Shown: positions 50,514 to 58,623 of the stretch, in pieces | How the letters are laid out: each line of letters starts with the position of its first letter | How positions within the stretch are numbered: the first letter of the stretch is position 1 | Source: Actinomadura violacea | Lineage (GTDB): Bacteria > Actinomycetota > Actinomycetes > Streptosporangiales > Streptosporangiaceae | Length of the DNA stretch: 64,000 nucleotides | Direction of reading: 5' to 3' | Assembly (NCBI RefSeq): GCF_017573465.1 | Contig: NZ_JAGEPF010000037.1 | Coordinates: forward strand, 1-64,000 | The notes under the pieces: model-generated | Told to the model about the DNA's origin: nothing | Databases searched by the model: none | Seen by the model: the letters and a program-made list of their open reading frames with translations, nothing else | Position numbers and translations under genes: made by a program

Positions 50514-52066
50514 TGGACGCCGCGGTCGCGGCCCTGCCAGTAGGGGGCGCGTAGCTCCCGCTTGAGGATCTTGCCGGTGGGGTTGCGGGGGATCGCGTCG
50601 CGGCGCTCGGCCGACGTCGGGCACTTGAAGTGCGCGAGGCGCTCGCGGCAGTGGTCGATGAGGTCCTGCTCGGGGACGTCCTCGGACAGCACCACCAGGG
50701 CCTTCGGCGTCTCGCCCCACCGCTCGTCGGGCACCCCGACGACCGCGCAGTCGGTCACCGCGGGGTGCCCCATCAGGCAGTTCTCGATCTCCGCGGGGTA
50801 GATGTTCTCCCCGCCGGAGATGATCATGTCCTTGACGCGGTCGTGGATGTAGAGGTAGCCGTCCTCGTCGAGGTAGCCCGCGTCGCCCGTGCGGAACCAG
50901 TTGTCCTCCGACAGCGCGGACGCGGTCGCCTCCGCCATCCCCCAGTAGCCCTTCATGTTCTGCGCGGTGCGGCAGACGATCTCGCCGACCTGCCCGGGCG
51001 GCAGGTCCTCGCCCGTCGCCGGGTCGACGATCCGCAGCTCGCAGCCCGCGTTCGGCAGACCCGCGCTGCGCAGCCGGCGCGCGTCCGGACCGTCCGGGTC
51101 GTGGTCCTCGGCGGGCAGCATCGTGATCGCGCCGGTGACCTCCGTCAGCCCGTACACCTGCATGAAGTCGGTGCCCGGCAGCATCGCCATCGCGCCGCGC
51201 AGCACGTCCTCGCTGATCGGCGACGCCCCGTAGAGCATCAGCTTCAGGCTGGACAGGTCGCACGCCGTCACCTCGGGGATCAGCGGCATGAACTGCAGCA
51301 GCACCGGGACGAGGAAGATGTGCGTGACGCGGTGCCGCTCGATCGCCCGCGCGATCTCGGTCGGGTCGGGCTCCCGGCTGATCACGCCGGTGATGCCGTT
51401 GTAGACGACCGAGACCGTCAGCACGTTGCCCGCGACGTGGTACATCGGCATCGCGACCATCAGCACGGTGGAGTCGTCGACGTCCCACGCGTCGTTGGTG
51501 ACCTCGAGCGCGGCGCGGAAGTTGTCGTGGGTGAGCATCACGCCCTTGGGAAGGCCCGTGGTGCCCGACGAGTAGAGCTGCACGAACACGTCCGATGTCG
51601 CGCCCTCGTACGCGGGCGGCTCCGCGCCGGCGGCGCCCGTCCAGGCGGCGTAGTCGAGGTGGGCGTGCCCCTCGCCGCCGATGACCACGGTGTGCGTGGT
51701 GTGCTCGAGCTTCCCGGCGATCGCGTCCAGCACCGGGACGAACTCGGGCCCGACGATGAACACCTTCGCCGCCGCGTTGTTGACGATGTAGGCGACCTCG
51801 TCGGGCGCGAGCCGGTAGTTCACGGGAACCTGGACGGCCCCGATCCGCGCCGCGCCGAACAGCTGCTCGGCGTACTCCAGCGAGTTCTTGTCGAGGATCG
51901 CGACGCGGTCGCCGCGGCCGACCCCGGCGGCGGCGAGCGCGGCGGCGGCCCGGTCGGCGCGCCGGTCGAACTCGCGGTAGGTGAGGCTCGTGTCGCCCGC
52001 GACGTAGGCGACGCGGTCCGGCTGCGCCAGCGCCCGCTCGCGCAGCATGTCCGTCAGACCGGGCAC
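50510..52066 (-). CDS. long-chain fatty acid-CoA ligase-like AMP-binding enzyme
   Basis: A 518-residue adenylate-forming ligase. The P-loop is YSSGTTGLPKG (165-175), the A5 motif 'MQVYGLTEVTG' (about 302-312), A7 'WFRTGDAGYLDEDGYLYIHDR' (about 400-420), and the C-terminal catalytic lysine is in 'PTGKILKREL'. It activates a carboxylate with ATP and transfers it to CoA; the chain-length preference is unknown. The GTG start at 52066 follows a 16-bp inverted repeat that overlaps the ribosome site (GAAGGGA). It converges with the EEP gene. Confidence 0.93.
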   Translation of the reverse strand: MPGLTDMLRERALAQPDRVAYVAGDTSLTYREFDRRADRAAAALAAAGVGRGDRVAILDKNSLEYAEQLFGAARIGAVQVPVNYRLAPDEVAYIVNNAAAKVFIVGPEFVPVLDAIAGKLEHTTHTVVIGGEGHAHLDYAAWTGAAGAEPPAYEGATSDVFVQLYSSGTTGLPKGVMLTHDNFRAALEVTNDAWDVDDSTVLMVAMPMYHVAGNVLTVSVVYNGITGVISREPDPTEIARAIERHRVTHIFLVPVLLQFMPLIPEVTACDLSSLKLMLYGASPISEDVLRGAMAMLPGTDFMQVYGLTEVTGAITMLPAEDHDPDGPDARRLRSAGLPNAGCELRIVDPATGEDLPPGQVGEIVCRTAQNMKGYWGMAEATASALSEDNWFRTGDAGYLDEDGYLYIHDRVKDMIISGGENIYPAEIENCLMGHPAVTDCAVVGVPDERWGETPKALVVLSEDVPEQDLIDHCRERLAHFKCPTSAERRDAIPRNPTGKILKRELRAPYWQGRDRGVH

Positions 52067-52075
52067 GGTAGGTCC

Positions 52076-52126
52076 CTTCGCCGATGACCGCCTGGTTGTC
52101 CCGGCATCATGCGGTCATCGGCGAAG
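52076..52126 (-). promoter_or_regulatory. 16-bp inverted repeat upstream of acyl-CoA ligase
   Basis: CTTCGCCGATGACCGC (52076-52091) and its perfect complement (52111-52126) surround a 19-nt loop. In the mRNA of the ligase gene, the inner arm ends in GAAG, part of the GAAGGGA ribosome site about 10 nt from GTG 52066, so the hairpin would hide it. It could also be a dyad operator or a terminator for the small gene upstream (52146-52316). Confidence 0.7.
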
Positions 52127-52145
52127 CCCCGGCAAGAGGGGCGCG

Positions 52146-52316
52146 CTACCTGCTTCGGGCCATCTTGGACACGAGGGTCACCGCGAGGACGACGATGACC
52201 GCGACGAACCCGATGAAGAAGAAGAACTTCAGCATCGAGATGATCGCGCCGATCACCGTCATCAGCAGCCAGATCGCGAGGACCACGCCGACAATGGTCA
52301 GGATTGTCTTACCCAT
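52146..52316 (-). CDS. 56-residue two-helix membrane protein
   Basis: A small ORF of 56 residues, MGKTILTIVGVVLAIWLLMT at the start, with two hydrophobic helices (about 4-27 and 31-50, including FFFFIGFVAVIVVLAV) and a basic end 'SKMARSR'. I recognise similar tiny proteins in other actinomycetes, of unknown function. It lies between two genes on the same strand. A G-rich purine stretch GAGGGG is just before the ATG. Confidence 0.75.
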   Translation of the reverse strand: MGKTILTIVGVVLAIWLLMTVIGAIISMLKFFFFIGFVAVIVVLAVTLVSKMARSR

Positions 52317-52402
52317 GCCCCTCACCGTATGCGGTCATGGCGGGCGAGGCATCACCCTTCAGTACGAAGAGGTCCCTGGTACTTCCGGACGTCTCATGGG
52401 GG

Positions 52403-53137
52403 TCAACCCTGAGGTCCGCCCAGGGATCCACCCGGAGTGACGTCGGGGGGCGGCGGCGCGTTGTAGGGCTGCCCGGTGGGCGGCGGAGGCTGGCTGCCTG
52501 GGGGAGGGCTGCCCGGCGGCGGCGCGAAGGCGGGCTGGCCGGCGGGCGCACCGTAGGGCTGTCCGGGCGGCGGCATGGGCGGCCGGCCCGGGTAGGGCAT
52601 CCCCGGCTGTCCGGGCTGCCCCGGCTGCGGCTGGCCGTATCCGGCCGGTTGCGGACCCGTCCACGCGGGCGGCCGCTGCTGCGCCGGCCCGAACCCGCCG
52701 CTCAGCGCGACCCGCAGCGCGGCGAGCCCGCCGGCGATCAGCACGGCCAGCAGCTCGTACGCCACATACTTGTTGAACTGGAACTTGAAGATCGCCTTCC
52801 ACAGCGCGTCCGGGACCGTCTCCTGGCCGATCAGCCAGGCCAGGACGGTGCCGATGCGCCCGCCGACCTCCATCACGATGAATCCGGAGACCGCCGCGAG
52901 GATCGGCGGCACCGGCCCGCGCGGGCGGCACAGCATCAGCCCGAGCGCGGTGACGAGCCCGCCGAGCGCACAGATGAGCAGGAAGAACCCGGTCGAGGCG
53001 CGGAAGCTCAGCAGCTCCGGGGACGGGTAGGCGCGGAAGGTCGTGAGGACGGTGACGACCCCGGTGGCGACCGCGCCGCCGACCAGGACCATCGCTATCG
53101 CGCCGCCCATGGGGGTCGGAGGACGAGACTGGGACAT
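52403..53137 (-). CDS. membrane protein with Pro/Gly-rich C-terminal tail
   Basis: A 244-residue protein: four hydrophobic segments (about residues 10-33, 48-68, 78-98 and 120-142), then a 100-residue cytoplasmic or extracellular tail rich in Pro, Gly and Gln ('GYGQPQPGQPGQPGMPYPGRPPMPP' style). The pattern is common in actinobacterial membrane proteins and gives no function. It lies on the reverse strand, divergent from the two-component operon at 53315. Confidence 0.78.
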   Translation of the reverse strand: MSQSRPPTPMGGAIAMVLVGGAVATGVVTVLTTFRAYPSPELLSFRASTGFFLLICALGGLVTALGLMLCRPRGPVPPILAAVSGFIVMEVGGRIGTVLAWLIGQETVPDALWKAIFKFQFNKYVAYELLAVLIAGGLAALRVALSGGFGPAQQRPPAWTGPQPAGYGQPQPGQPGQPGMPYPGRPPMPPPGQPYGAPAGQPAFAPPPGSPPPGSQPPPPTGQPYNAPPPPDVTPGGSLGGPQG

Positions 53138-53261
53138 TCGCCCATTAAAGCGGTCATCGTTCGCGGACGCAGGTCGATCCTCCGCGCGGAGCCCGATCCC
53201 TTACGGAGTGATGACGGAAGGGGCGGAACCGGCGCGCGCGCACGTAGCGTGAACGGATGCG

Positions 53262-53297
53262 AAGCCCCCTGGCGAGCCCAAGCCCCCTGGCGAGCCC
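53262..53297. repeat. 18-bp tandem repeat in the promoter region of the response regulator
   Basis: AAGCCCCCTGGCGAGCCC occurs twice in tandem (53262-53279 and 53280-53297), ending 17 bp before the ATG at 53315. It may be a duplicated control element or a replication slippage duplication. Confidence 0.7.
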
Positions 53298-53314
53298 ATG
53301 GCCGCGGTGAACCG

Positions 53315-54034
53315 ATGAAGGACCACGCCGGACGGGTGCTGGTCGTCGACGACGACCCGACCGTCGCGGAGGTCGTCGCCCGCTACCTCGCGCGCGACGG
53401 CCACGACGTGGAATGCGTCGCCGACGGCCCCGCCGCGCTGCGCCGGGCCCAGGACGACCCGCCCGACCTGGTCGTCCTCGACCTGATGCTGCCCGGTATG
53501 GACGGCCTGGAGGTGTGCCGGCGGCTGCGCGAGACCTCGGCCGTCCCGGTCGTCATGCTGACCGCGCTCGGCGCGGAGCAGGACCGGCTCGTCGGCCTGG
53601 AGACCGGCGCGGACGACTACGTGACCAAGCCGTTCAGTCCTCGGGAGCTGGCGCTGCGCGTCCGGTCGGTGCTGCGGCGCGCGCGCGGAGCGCTCGTCCC
53701 GGCCGTCCCGGCGGGCCCGCTGCGCGACGGCGGCCTGGTCGTCGACGTCGGCGCGCACGAGGCGGGCCTGCACGGCGCGCCGCTCGCGCTCACCTCCCGC
53801 GAGTTCGACCTGCTGGCGTTCCTGATGCGCCACCCGCGCCGCGCGTTCACCCGCGACGAGCTGCTGGAACGCGTCTGGGACTGGTCGTTCGGGGACTCCT
53901 CGACGGTCACGGTGCACGTCCGCCGGCTGCGCGAGAAGATCGAGGACGACCCGACGGCGCCGCGCCGGATCGTCACGGTGTGGGGCGTCGGCTACCGCTA
54001 CGAGCCCGCCGCCCCCGGGGAGGCGGACCGGTGA
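53315..54034 (+). CDS. OmpR/PhoB-type response regulator
   Basis: A 239-residue regulator: receiver domain (about residues 8-120) with the acidic pair in 'LVVDDD', phosphoacceptor Asp in 'DLVVLDLMLPGMDGLEV' (about residue 56), Thr/Lys in 'VMLTA...DDYVTKPFSPREL', and a C-terminal winged helix (about 145-230) with 'LTSREFDLLAFLMRHPRRAFTRDELLERVW' and 'VTVHVRRLREKIE'. It overlaps the kinase gene by GTGA. A cell-envelope or stress target is usual for this class but not shown here. Confidence 0.95.
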   Translation: MKDHAGRVLVVDDDPTVAEVVARYLARDGHDVECVADGPAALRRAQDDPPDLVVLDLMLPGMDGLEVCRRLRETSAVPVVMLTALGAEQDRLVGLETGADDYVTKPFSPRELALRVRSVLRRARGALVPAVPAGPLRDGGLVVDVGAHEAGLHGAPLALTSREFDLLAFLMRHPRRAFTRDELLERVWDWSFGDSSTVTVHVRRLREKIEDDPTAPRRIVTVWGVGYRYEPAAPGEADR

Positions 54035-55146
54035 TCCCCTTCGCCGACCTGCTGTGGGTGGTCTTCTACGCGGCGCTCGCCGCGCTGGTGGTCGCGGCGG
54101 CCGCGCTCGGCCTGCTGCGGCTGCTGCGCGCCCGCTCGGTGGCCGTCCAGCTGGCGGTCGTCGCCGCCGCGACCGTGCTCGCGACGGTCTCCGGGATCCT
54201 CGTGATCTCGTACCTGATGCTGATCAACGACCATGACCGGTCGGTCGTGCTGGCGGTCGCGGTGTCCGCCGGGCTGGTCGCGGCGGCGGTGTCGGTGCTG
54301 CTCGGACGGCGCCTCGTCGCCGCGAACCGGGTGCTGGTCGAGGCCGTCCGCGCGGACCGGTTCCGGCCCCCGGCGGCGCCGCTGCCCGCCGAGCTGGCGG
54401 AGCTGTCGCGGGAACTGGAGGCCGCCTACGACCGGCTCGCCGCGGCGCACGAGCGGGAGCAGGCGCTGGAGGCGAGCCGCCGCGAGCTGGTCGCCTGGGT
54501 CAGCCACGACCTGCGCACCCCGCTCGCCGGGCTGCGCGCGATGGCGGAGGCGCTGGAGGACGGCGTCGTCGCCGACGGCCCCACCGTCCGCCGCTACCAC
54601 GGGCGCATCCGCGTGGAGGTCGAGCGGCTCGCCGAGATGGTGGACGACCTGTTCGAGCTGTCGCGCATCCACGCGGGCGCGCTGCGGCTGTCGCGCGAAC
54701 GCGTCGGGCTCGCCGACCTGGTCGCGGAGGCGGTCGCGGGCGCCGAGGCGCTCGCCCAGGCCAAGGGCGTGCGGATCAGCGGGGACGTCCGCGCGGGGCT
54801 GCCCGTCCACGTGGACGCGGGCGAGCTCGGGCGGGCGCTGCGCAACCTGGTGGTGAACGCGATCCGGCACACCCCGGGCGACGGCGCCGTCGAGATCACC
54901 GGGGAGGTCAGCGGCGGCGAGGTCCGGGTGACGGTGGCGGACGCCTGCGGCGGCATCCCGGAGGCCGACCTGCCGCGCGTGTTCGACGTGGCGTTCCGCG
55001 GCGAGGCGGCCCGCACGCCGGGCGGCGGCGCGGGCCTCGGCCTGGCGATCGCGCGCGGCATCGTCGAGGCCCACGCGGGCGAGATCGGCGTCGCGAACGC
55101 GGGCCCCGGCTGCCGCTTCGAGGTCCGCCTCCCTCTGCTCGCCTGA
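54031..55146 (+). CDS. membrane sensor histidine kinase (HATPase/HisKA)
   Basis: A 371-residue kinase with two to three N-terminal membrane helices (about residues 5-30, 38-60 and 70-88), HisKA with 'VAWVSHDLRTPLAGLRAMAEAL' (about 150-171, H156 region) and HATPase with 'ALRNLVVNAIRHTPGDGA' and 'GGAGLGLAIARGIVEAHAGEIG'. It lacks a large extracytoplasmic loop, so it may sense within the membrane. The GTG at 54031 overlaps the response regulator stop (GTGA), forming a two-component operon. Confidence 0.93.
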   Translation: MIPFADLLWVVFYAALAALVVAAAALGLLRLLRARSVAVQLAVVAAATVLATVSGILVISYLMLINDHDRSVVLAVAVSAGLVAAAVSVLLGRRLVAANRVLVEAVRADRFRPPAAPLPAELAELSRELEAAYDRLAAAHEREQALEASRRELVAWVSHDLRTPLAGLRAMAEALEDGVVADGPTVRRYHGRIRVEVERLAEMVDDLFELSRIHAGALRLSRERVGLADLVAEAVAGAEALAQAKGVRISGDVRAGLPVHVDAGELGRALRNLVVNAIRHTPGDGAVEITGEVSGGEVRVTVADACGGIPEADLPRVFDVAFRGEAARTPGGGAGLGLAIARGIVEAHAGEIGVANAGPGCRFEVRLPLLA

Positions 55147-55236
55147 CCGGCGCCCGGCGCGGAGCGGAAGGCGTTGGTCAGGCTGCTCTTGCCGGGGGTG
55201 TGGGGCCCCGCAAAGGCACTGGCTGCCGCCTGAGGG

Positions 55237-55605
55237 CTAGTCGAGGGTGTCGTCCATGGCGCGGAAGGTGGGGCAGGGCCAGCGCCACATGCAGGCGCGG
55301 CAGCGGCGGATGGGGCTGTCGGGGTCGCTGGTGATGCCGCCGGCCTCCTGCGGCCGGTGCAGGTCGAGGATGCGGGCGCCGAGCTCGGCGAGCGCGATGA
55401 CCTCGTCCCGGGCGCCGGCGAGGAACGCCAGGTCCTCGCGGGTGAGCCGGGCTTTGACCGGGACGAAGCCGTCCCGGTTCACCAGCCGGGACAGGTACTG
55501 CGTGGACGTCCGCCACGAGGTGGACTTCGCGGAGCGCGCGCGGATCGCGTCCAGGCGCTCGCGCAGCCGCGTGTGCCGCGGGTCGGTCAGTCGGTCGGCC
55601 TTCAC
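55237..55605 (-). CDS. conserved-looking protein with C-terminal Cys cluster
   Basis: A 122-residue protein: 'RLTDPRHTRLRERLDAIRARSAKSTSWRTSTQYLSRLVNRDGFVPVKARLTREDLAFLAGARDEVI' then C102-R-A-C105-M-W-R-W-P-C111-P-T-F at the end. The three cysteines (plus a nearby His earlier, 'LDLHRP') could bind Zn or an iron-sulfur cluster. I associate the family with uncharacterised actinobacterial proteins. The GTG at 55605 is preceded by GGGGG; a TTG at 55623 is an alternative. Confidence 0.7.
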   Translation of the reverse strand: MKADRLTDPRHTRLRERLDAIRARSAKSTSWRTSTQYLSRLVNRDGFVPVKARLTREDLAFLAGARDEVIALAELGARILDLHRPQEAGGITSDPDSPIRRCRACMWRWPCPTFRAMDDTLD

Positions 55606-55882
55606 GTGCCGCGCACCCCCCAATGCCGCTGTTGCACGGGGTCAGCCTTCCCTACTCGGGACGTCCGCGAAGGGCGAACGAGGGAGTTCCCGTACGGCGG
55701 CCCCAAGGGGGTCGAGGGCGGGGCGCGGCGCCCGCCCGAACCCGAAACCGTGACATCACGGTGTGTAGTTCCCAAAGCGTATGGGTGTCGCGGAACGGCG
55801 CCGCGCCACGGACACGCCCGCGCCACACGCGACTTGGCGAACTGTCTGGCTCATGGCCCGGAGTCGAGATAGTGTGCCGGAC
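55606..55882. other. intergenic region with short dyad
   Basis: No gene is seen. A hairpin ACCGTG-ACAT-CACGGT (55747-55762) and a -10-like TAGTGT (55870-55875), 7 nt before the GTG of the STAS gene, are the only marks. Confidence 0.45.
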
Positions 55883-56215
55883 GTGGAGCTAAATGTCTCG
55901 ACCGCGTCTCAGGGAGGTCACGCCGTCGTCACAGCGACCGGCGAGCTGGACCTGTACACCGCGCCCAGGCTGCAGGCCGCCCTCGCGGGGCTGCTGCGCG
56001 GCCCCGTCGACCGGATCGTGGTCGACCTCGCCGGCGTCGAGTTCTGCGACTCGACCGGCATGAACGTGCTGCTGTCGGCGATGAAGCGGATCAAGGAGCA
56101 GGGCGGCTCGCTGGAGCTGGCCGCGCCGCGCCCGGCCGTGAAGCGGATTCTGCAGGTCACCGGGCTCGACACCGTGTTCACCGTGACCGACGACGCGGCG
56201 CCCGCGCTGGACTGA
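55883..56215 (+). CDS. STAS-domain anti-anti-sigma factor
   Basis: A 110-residue STAS protein: 'HAVVTATGELDLYTAPRLQAALAGLLRGPVDRIVVDLAGVEFCDSTGMNVLLSAMKRIKEQGGSLELAAPRPAVKRIL'. The phosphorylatable serine is in F-C-D-S-T-G (about residue 55). When unphosphorylated it binds RsbW-like kinases and frees sigma factors; two such kinases are in this window. The GTG at 55883 lies 7 nt after TAGTGT, favouring a leaderless start; ATG 55853 and GTG 55874 are alternatives. Confidence 0.9.
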   Translation: MELNVSTASQGGHAVVTATGELDLYTAPRLQAALAGLLRGPVDRIVVDLAGVEFCDSTGMNVLLSAMKRIKEQGGSLELAAPRPAVKRILQVTGLDTVFTVTDDAAPALD

Positions 56216-56287
56216 TCGGCCGCCGGTCGTCCCGCCGTCGCCGGTCGTTCACGGTGGCATGCCCGCGCGCCGACTACGATCGCGGAT

Positions 56288-57034
56288 ATGCAGGAGGCGG
56301 ATACGCAGGGTGTAGCGGTGATCATCCCGGCCAAGGACGAGGCCGACCGCATCGCGGCCACCGTCAAGGCCGCGCAGGAGCTTCCCGGGGCCGACCTGAT
56401 CGTCGTCGTCGACGACGGCTCGTCCGACCGCACCGGGCCGGTGGCCGCGCAGGCGGGGGCCCGGGTGGTGCGGCACGCCCGCAACCGGGGCAAGGGCGCC
56501 GCGATGGAGACCGGGGCCGAGGCCGTCCGGCTGCTGGACGAGGGCCGCGACGGGCCCCGCCACCTGCTGTTCCTGGACGCCGACCTGGCCGGGACGGCGG
56601 CGGACGCGGCGCCGCTGGTCGCGCCGGTGCTGGCCGGCGAGGCCGACATGACGATCGCGGCGTTCTCCTCGACGGTGAAGCTCGGCGGGCACGGGTTCGT
56701 CGTGCGGCTGTCCCGGGACGGGATCCGCCGCGCCACCGGCTGGGAGGCGACGCAGCCGCTGAACGGGCAGCGCTGCCTGACCCGCGCCGCGTTCGACGCC
56801 GCGCTCCCGCTCGCCGCCGGGTTCGGCGTGGAGACCGGGCTCACCATCGACCTGCTGCGCAAGGGGTTCCGGGTGGCGGAGGTGGAGGTGCCGCTCGCGC
56901 ACCGCGCGACCGGCACCGACTGGCGCGCGCAGCTGCACCGGGGCCGGCAGTTCCGCGACGTGGCCAGGGCGCTGGCCGTGCGGGAGCCGGTCGTGGCCGA
57001 GCGGCTCGCCCGCCTGCGCGGCCGCCGCCGGTGA
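56288..57034 (+). CDS. family 2 glycosyltransferase (DPM/GpgS-like)
   Basis: A 248-residue cytoplasmic GT-A enzyme: 'VIIPAKDEADRIAATVKAA' (about residues 11-29), 'VVVDDGSSDRT' (about 38-48), and the DxD motif in 'LLFLDADLAGT' (about 92-102). No membrane anchor follows. Similar enzymes make polyprenyl-phosphate sugars or glucosyl-glycerate. A -10-like TACGAT (56275-56280) ends 7 nt before the ATG and no Shine-Dalgarno is seen, so the transcript is probably leaderless. It is coupled by GTGA to a membrane glycosyltransferase, so it may supply that enzyme with its lipid-linked sugar donor. Confidence 0.9.
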   Translation: MQEADTQGVAVIIPAKDEADRIAATVKAAQELPGADLIVVVDDGSSDRTGPVAAQAGARVVRHARNRGKGAAMETGAEAVRLLDEGRDGPRHLLFLDADLAGTAADAAPLVAPVLAGEADMTIAAFSSTVKLGGHGFVVRLSRDGIRRATGWEATQPLNGQRCLTRAAFDAALPLAAGFGVETGLTIDLLRKGFRVAEVEVPLAHRATGTDWRAQLHRGRQFRDVARALAVREPVVAERLARLRGRRR

Positions 57035-58623
57035 CCCGTCCCGGTCCCGCGCGGCCGGAGACCACCGGGCCGGGGACCACCGGGCGGGAGACCACCGGGC
57101 GGGGGGCCGCCGGGCCGGGGACGGCCGGGCTGTGGGCGATCGGGGTCTCGCTGTGCTGCTTCCTCGCCACCGCGCTGCTCGGGCCGTCCGCGTTCCAGCC
57201 CGCGATGGACGCGCGGTTCGGTGAGCCGCCGTACTCGCTGGACGTCCACCCGTCGCCGTACCTGGTGCTCGGGCTGGTCGTGGTGGGCGTCGTCGCGGGG
57301 TCGGCGGGCCTCGGGCTGTGCTTCCTCGCCGTCCGGCGGGGGTGGCGTGTCCGGGCGTTTCCGCTGGTCGTGGCGGGTCTGCTGACGGCGGTCGCGTTCA
57401 TGTTCATGCCGCCGGTCGGGTCGACGGACCATCTGAACTACGCCTCGTACGGGCGGATGGCGGCGACCGGCCACGACCCGTACGAGACGCGTGCCGTCGA
57501 CCTGCCGAAGGACCCGGTGGCCGGGGCGCCCGAGGAGTGGCGTTCGACGCCGTCGGTGTACGGGCCGATCGCGACGGGGGAGCAGGCCGTCGCGTCGTGG
57601 ATCGGCGGCGGCTCGGTGCGGCTGACGGTGTTCGTGCTGTCGGTGTTCAACGTCCTGGCGTTCGCGGTGACGGCGCTGATCCTCTACCGGACGTCCCGCG
57701 ACGAGGACCGGCGGCTCCGCACCGCGCTGCTGTGGACGTGCAACCCGCTGCTGCTGTTCCATCTGATCTCCGGCGCGCACAACGACGTCCTGGCGATCGC
57801 GCCGATGGTAGCCGCGCTGACCGTGTTCGACGCCTGCGTGCTGCGCGGACGGTGGCGGATGTGGGGCGGCGCGCTGGCGGCGGGCGCGCTGACCGGCGTC
57901 GGCGGGGCGATCAAGATGCCGGCGGCGCTCGCCGGCGGCGGCCCGGCGTGGGCGCTGCTCCGCGAACTGTGGAAGGGACGCCGGTGGCAGGCGGCCGGCG
58001 GGCTCGTCGCGCTCGCGGCCGGCGCCGCCGCGACGGCCGCGACCGCGTACGCGCTCGCCGGTCCGCACGCCCTCGACCAGGTGCACGAGGCGAGCAACAT
58101 GGTGTCGTTCGCCACCCCCTGGCACCTGCTCGACCGGATGCTCGGCCGCGGCTCGCAGCGCGACGTGATCAAGACCGGTTCGCTCGTGCTCGGGATCGTG
58201 CTGTTCCTGCTGCTGGCGCGCGGCCTCCCCAAGGACGACCCGCTGGCGGAGCATCCAGGGCAGATCGCCGAGCGGCGGATGGCCACGGCGGTCGTCCTGG
58301 CGTGGCTGCTCGCCGCGCCCTACGTGCTGCCCTGGTACGACGGGTTCGGCTGGGCGCTGCTGGCGCTGCTGCCGCTATCGCGCATCGACTGGATCCTGCT
58401 GGCGCACACCGCCGCGCTCAGCCTCGCCTACCTGCCCGCGCGCGCGCCGCAGCGCATCGGGATGCCCCAGGATCTGTCGTGGCTGTTCACCGTCGTCAGG
58501 CCGACGGTGATTCCGTGGACGCTGCTCGCGGTGCTCGCGGCCTTGGCTGTTCAGTGCCTGCGTCCAGGTCGATCTCCAGCGAGCGCACCCCGGCCGCCAG
58601 CATCAGCGGGGTCGCCAGGCTGA
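57031..58623 (+). CDS. multi-spanning glycosyltransferase (MptB/GT87-like)
   Basis: A 530-residue integral membrane protein with about 11-13 helices, resembling polyprenyl-phosphate-mannose-dependent alpha-mannosyltransferases: 'PPVGSTDHLNYASYGRMAATGHDPYETRAVDLPKDP' (about residues 129-164) is the conserved loop with acidic residue, followed by 'PSVYGPIATGEQAV'. The GTG at 57031 overlaps the GT2 gene stop (GTGA), so the pair is an operon. The last 128 nt overlap the 3' end of the convergent 759-residue gene, an unusually long overlap. Product: probably lipomannan-like or other envelope glycan. Confidence 0.85.
   Translation: MTRPGPARPETTGPGTTGRETTGRGAAGPGTAGLWAIGVSLCCFLATALLGPSAFQPAMDARFGEPPYSLDVHPSPYLVLGLVVVGVVAGSAGLGLCFLAVRRGWRVRAFPLVVAGLLTAVAFMFMPPVGSTDHLNYASYGRMAATGHDPYETRAVDLPKDPVAGAPEEWRSTPSVYGPIATGEQAVASWIGGGSVRLTVFVLSVFNVLAFAVTALILYRTSRDEDRRLRTALLWTCNPLLLFHLISGAHNDVLAIAPMVAALTVFDACVLRGRWRMWGGALAAGALTGVGGAIKMPAALAGGGPAWALLRELWKGRRWQAAGGLVALAAGAAATAATAYALAGPHALDQVHEASNMVSFATPWHLLDRMLGRGSQRDVIKTGSLVLGIVLFLLLARGLPKDDPLAEHPGQIAERRMATAVVLAWLLAAPYVLPWYDGFGWALLALLPLSRIDWILLAHTAALSLAYLPARAPQRIGMPQDLSWLFTVVRPTVIPWTLLAVLAALAVQCLRPGRSPASAPRPPASAGSPG

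Noticed and set aside
55147-55236. Reverse-strand stretch encoding a Walker-A-like GPHTPGKS
   Set aside because: It is only about 28 codons, has no start or second motif, and one GxxxxGKS hit is expected by chance in such GC-rich DNA.
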